From Prevotella sp. (GTDB lineage: Bacteria; Bacteroidota; Bacteroidia; Bacteroidales; Bacteroidaceae), in assembly GCA_017478025.1 (NCBI GenBank), contig JAFVGZ010000001.1, positions 1 to 43,454 of the forward strand: a stretch of DNA of 43,454 nucleotides, in the 5' to 3' direction. This document shows, piece after piece, positions 41,174 through 43,454 of the stretch (position 1 is the first letter of the stretch; each line of letters starts with the position of its first letter). The notes under the pieces were generated by a model, which was not told where the DNA came from, searched no databases, and saw only the letters and a program-made list of their open reading frames with translations. The translations under genes were made by a program, and so were the position numbers.

Positions 41174-42406
41174 ATGATAGCAACTGCAAGACCCATAGCG
41201 CATGGTCAGGCCATGACCAACTATGCCACGAAAGACTTCCGTGCCGACATCGTGAAGGTGAACCTCCTGACAGAGGATCTGCCCCCGATGGGTATGTGGG
41301 ACGAGATGGTGCTCCACATGAACCGCTTCAGGCAGAAGTTCGCACGGAAGCCCATTGACAAGACGTCCATACGCATAGAGGTTTCCCCATCCATGAACGA
41401 GAGTGACGGATGGGAACTCGATGACTGGCGACATTTCACAGAGGAGTTTGTGGATGAACTTGACCAGGTGACCAAAACACCAGATGACAAGCACAAAAAT
41501 CTTGTCCCGACGAACATTAAGAACTCGCAGTACTTCGCAGCTCTCCACTATGATGCCAAATCAGAGATTCCTCACCTGCATCTGGTGGTGAACCGCATCG
41601 ACAAGGATGGCAATATCAATGACTGTCACTTCATCGGCGAGCGGGCTGTGGCAGCTGCCCATGCCATCAATCTGCGGCACGGCTGGAAAGATCCGATGGA
41701 GATACGGGATGAGCACCTCCAACAGATAACCGACGACTGTATGGAAATACTCAAATCTCTGCCACGTTTCGACTGGACTGATTACGAAGCCCTGCTGACC
41801 AGAAGAGGCTATAAGGTCAAATTGCAACGTGACAAGGAGAATGTGGTTAGAGGCTATTCCATCAAGAAGGGCAATACCTCTTATAAGTCATCCGAACTGG
41901 GCATAGGACGCAACCTGATGCCGACTAAGATAGGAGATACATGGCAGAAACTGCATCCTGTTCAGAAGCCGATGGCTGTACAAGCACCAAAGCCATTGGA
42001 CAGCAAGAAGCCAGTCACGGATAGACCGTCAACGGCACAGGCATTATCCTCACAAGCCAAACCGATTGCCACATTCAACGACTATCGTCAGGTATTCCTC
42101 ATCGATGGCAAGCAGGTACAGCTGAGCATCCCCGAAAGAATTTACAAGGAGCTTGACAGAAACATCGAGGTTCCCGAAAACAGCAATGCCACGCATGGGG
42201 ACATTCTGAAAGTCGCCATGCTGTTGTTCCTGAACTACGTCGATGCAGCTACTGCCATTTCCGAGTCTTATGGTGGCGGTGGCGATGCTGGCACAGGCTG
42301 GGGAAAAGACAAGGACGAGGATGAATTGGAAAGGGCCAGACGCTGTGCCAAAATGGCAAAATGGCTCTGCAAGCCGATTGTCAGAAGCAAGAAGTATGGA
42401 AGATAG
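41174..42406 (+). CDS. mobA: Relaxase / mobilization nuclease (MOBP-like)
   Basis: 410 residues from the ATG at 41174, preceded by GGAGG; an alternative TTG at 41159 lies within mobC. The relaxase domain shows a candidate catalytic Tyr (Y17 in AMTNYATKDF) and the metal motif H125 ... H134-x-H136 with NR (LHYDAKSEIPHLHLVVNRI). The C-terminal part (about 260-410) is Pro/Lys-rich, then helical, with a Gly-rich stretch. It should nick oriT and lead the strand to a recipient with a helper secretion system. Confidence 0.92.
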   Translation: MIATARPIAHGQAMTNYATKDFRADIVKVNLLTEDLPPMGMWDEMVLHMNRFRQKFARKPIDKTSIRIEVSPSMNESDGWELDDWRHFTEEFVDELDQVTKTPDDKHKNLVPTNIKNSQYFAALHYDAKSEIPHLHLVVNRIDKDGNINDCHFIGERAVAAAHAINLRHGWKDPMEIRDEHLQQITDDCMEILKSLPRFDWTDYEALLTRRGYKVKLQRDKENVVRGYSIKKGNTSYKSSELGIGRNLMPTKIGDTWQKLHPVQKPMAVQAPKPLDSKKPVTDRPSTAQALSSQAKPIATFNDYRQVFLIDGKQVQLSIPERIYKELDRNIEVPENSNATHGDILKVAMLLFLNYVDAATAISESYGGGGDAGTGWGKDKDEDELERARRCAKMAKWLCKPIVRSKKYGR

Positions 42407-42444
42407 AAAACAAGTTATACAATCAATACAAATAGTATCACAAG

Positions 42445-42981
42445 ATGATGAATACAGACAAATACAATAACCTTGTGCAGTCCATCAAGGAGGACGAGGA
42501 AAAGGAGAAAGAGCAGAACCGCTTTGATGCCACCTTGGAGCAGATCAAGGAAGCGCTTGCCTTGTTGCAGAAATTGCTTGAAGCAATTAAAGAAGCGAAG
42601 GAAAGTAGTGTAACGACACAGAAAGGTCTCAATGCTGCTACCCAAAGCGCTGATAACGCCATTACGGGCATTTGCCACGCCATTGTCCAAGCACAGCAGA
42701 CACCTGTCAAAACGAGGCTTGATGATGAGAGTTTGAAGCAGCTCCATGACAGTCATACTCAATGGCTGGGACAGGAGAAACAGACACTTGACGACCATCA
42801 CAGGCAGCAAAAAGAGAGTTGGCAGAAACATAGCCAACGACTCACTGACATCGTGAAGAACAACGAGGGTGTATGGATTTCCACGAAACTGTTCTACATT
42901 GTCGGCTCACTATCCCTGCTGTCAATCATAACGATTGCCATAGAGATAGCTTTCTATGTGTATTTCCACTGGATCCAATAA
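42445..42981 (+). CDS. Coiled-coil protein with C-terminal membrane anchor, mobilization-associated
   Basis: 178 residues: long charged helices (about 10-60, KEDEEKEKEQNRFDATLEQI) and about 95-140, then a single hydrophobic segment near the C-terminus (about 147-172, FYIVGSLSLLSIITIAIEIA). It has the topology of a tail-anchored or bitopic protein. It follows the relaxase by 38 bp and is the last gene of the element. I know no function; it could tether the relaxosome to the membrane. Confidence 0.72.
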   Translation: MMNTDKYNNLVQSIKEDEEKEKEQNRFDATLEQIKEALALLQKLLEAIKEAKESSVTTQKGLNAATQSADNAITGICHAIVQAQQTPVKTRLDDESLKQLHDSHTQWLGQEKQTLDDHHRQQKESWQKHSQRLTDIVKNNEGVWISTKLFYIVGSLSLLSIITIAIEIAFYVYFHWIQ

Positions 42982-43080
42982 TACAACCTCGAAGAATACC
43001 CTCCTGTAACGAGCAGTCCCGTCTCGTCGTCACGACGCAATTGGGCTTAGTGCCTAAAGGTCTTTGAACAAAAGCATATA

Positions 43081-43128
43081 GCAAAGACAACGACTCTCGA
43101 CCGAAGTGGGCGATGTCGTTGCCTTTGC
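43081..43128 (-). terminator. Long inverted repeat past the 3' end of the right-edge gene
   Basis: GCAAAGACAACGAC (43081-43094) pairs with GTCGTTGCCTTTGC (43115-43128), one mismatch in 14. Read on the minus strand it follows the stop of the right-edge gene and is a plausible terminator. A smaller palindrome CGTCGTCACGACG is at 43026-43038. No gene is seen in 42982-43144. Confidence 0.6.
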
Positions 43129-43144
43129 GATAGATATTATAATG

Positions 43145-43454
43145 TCATTCTTCAATCTTATTCTCCCCCCTCATCAGATGGCGAAGGGCGCTGAGGAGTT
43201 CTTGAGACTCTTGGACAACACTCAGGAATACGGTCATGGCTTCGATGTTGAGTTGCCTGGTCTGAATGTCATGAATGATGCGTTTGCGATAATCGGAAAG
43301 TGATGATTGAAGTATGGCTGCATCATTGCGTATCAGGGATGCCGCCTCGCTATCGAGCGACCGAAGGTACAGACGAACAATCTCATTTCGCAAGACAAGA
43401 AACTCATTGGCATACTCACTTGGAACGGGACTGAAATTGTTGCCGACATGCTCC
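43145..43454 (-). CDS. 3' end of a probable phosphate transporter with PhoU-like helical domain (runs off the right edge)
   Basis: The minus strand is open from the right edge to a stop at 43145-43147, giving 102 C-terminal residues. The sequence is all-helical (SEYANEFLVLRNEIVRLYL, then VVQESQELLSALRHLMRGEN). The heptad-like pattern and the ending ELLSALRHLMR recall the PhoU-like tail of Bacteroidota inorganic phosphate or Na/Pi transporters. With only a fragment this call is weak. An internal TTG at 43393 is not the start. Confidence 0.45.
   Translation of the reverse strand, partial: EHVGNNFSPVPSEYANEFLVLRNEIVRLYLRSLDSEAASLIRNDAAILQSSLSDYRKRIIHDIQTRQLNIEAMTVFLSVVQESQELLSALRHLMRGENKIEE

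Larger units (their letters stand above)
33800..43000 (+). mobile_element. Mobilizable genetic element (integrase, excisionase-like, MobC-like, relaxase), ends approximate
   Basis: Nine plus-strand genes form a mobilization-type element: multi-HTH protein, tyrosine integrase, membrane protein, AAA ATPase cargo, excisionase-like HTH protein, winged-helix-like protein, MobC-like, relaxase, coiled-coil membrane protein. No type IV secretion genes are present, so transfer would rely on a helper conjugative element. Flanks are a truncated BspA-like gene (left) and a minus-strand chromosomal gene (right). I could not find matching direct repeats for attL and attR in 33658-34000 and 42982-43140; the limits are set by gene content. 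Confidence 0.75.

Noticed and set aside
33658-43140. Defined attL/attR direct repeats
   Set aside because: Comparison by eye of 33658-34000 with 42982-43140 gave no shared run long enough to be convincing; an empty-site comparison is needed.

Overview
The window looks like a chromosomal segment of a Bacteroidota bacterium, most likely Bacteroidales and probably Prevotella-like. Reasons: the dcw (division and cell wall) cluster has the Bacteroidota order and gene features (PASTA-type FtsI, long linker tails on FtsA and FtsZ, large loops in FtsW and MraY); promoters follow the Bacteroides consensus (TTTG, 20-nt spacer, TAnnTTTG); and there are a BspA-like leucine-rich surface protein, an Rpn-type nuclease family, glycine-lipid acyltransferases and a Bacteroides-type mobilizable element. 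No species call can be made from this alone.

Layout. (1) 1-2.9 kb: the 5' part of an Rpn-family nuclease gene leaving the left edge, then a helix-hairpin-helix protein and dgt. (2) 2.96-19.4 kb, all on the minus strand: the dcw cluster, transcribed mraZ-rsmH-ftsL-ftsI-murE-mraY-murD-ftsW-murG-murC-ftsQ-ftsA-ftsZ, with dgt and the HhH gene downstream. Its promoter (about 19.45 kb) overlaps three 10-bp-spaced GTGG repeats that look like MraZ operators. (3) 19.5-20.8 kb: a 22-bp repeat array and two decayed genes. (4) 20.9-30.3 kb: housekeeping genes gpmI, ung, a DUF3109 gene, an AraC-family regulator, gyrB, rpsT, tRNA-Glu and recO, and a two-gene operon resembling the glycine-lipid acyltransferases glsA-glsB. 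(5) 30.4-33.7 kb: a complete Rpn-family gene, a 123-nt nested-hairpin element, and a BspA-like gene that stops abruptly. (6) about 33.8-43.0 kb, plus strand: a mobilizable genetic element with a four-HTH zinc-finger protein, tyrosine integrase, membrane protein, AAA ATPase/nuclease-like cargo, excisionase-like protein, winged-helix-like protein, MobC-like protein, relaxase and a coiled-coil membrane protein. (7) 43.1 kb to the end: the 3' end of a probable phosphate-transporter gene on the minus strand.

The least ordinary content is non-coding. A G/C-rich palindromic repeat occurs four times: inside rsmH (adding about a dozen residues in frame), supplying the mraZ stop codon, surrounding the annotated dgt start, and between ftsL and ftsI. 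Three tandem arrays share a 22-bp unit length but not a sequence. The two Rpn genes, 30 kb apart, share a promoter whose 20-nt spacer is identical. In the mobile element, the integrase gene and the excisionase/mobilization genes are preceded by copies of one 68-bp control module, each followed at the same offset by a hairpin that differs in sequence but keeps its position. This suggests that integration/excision and transfer are controlled together.
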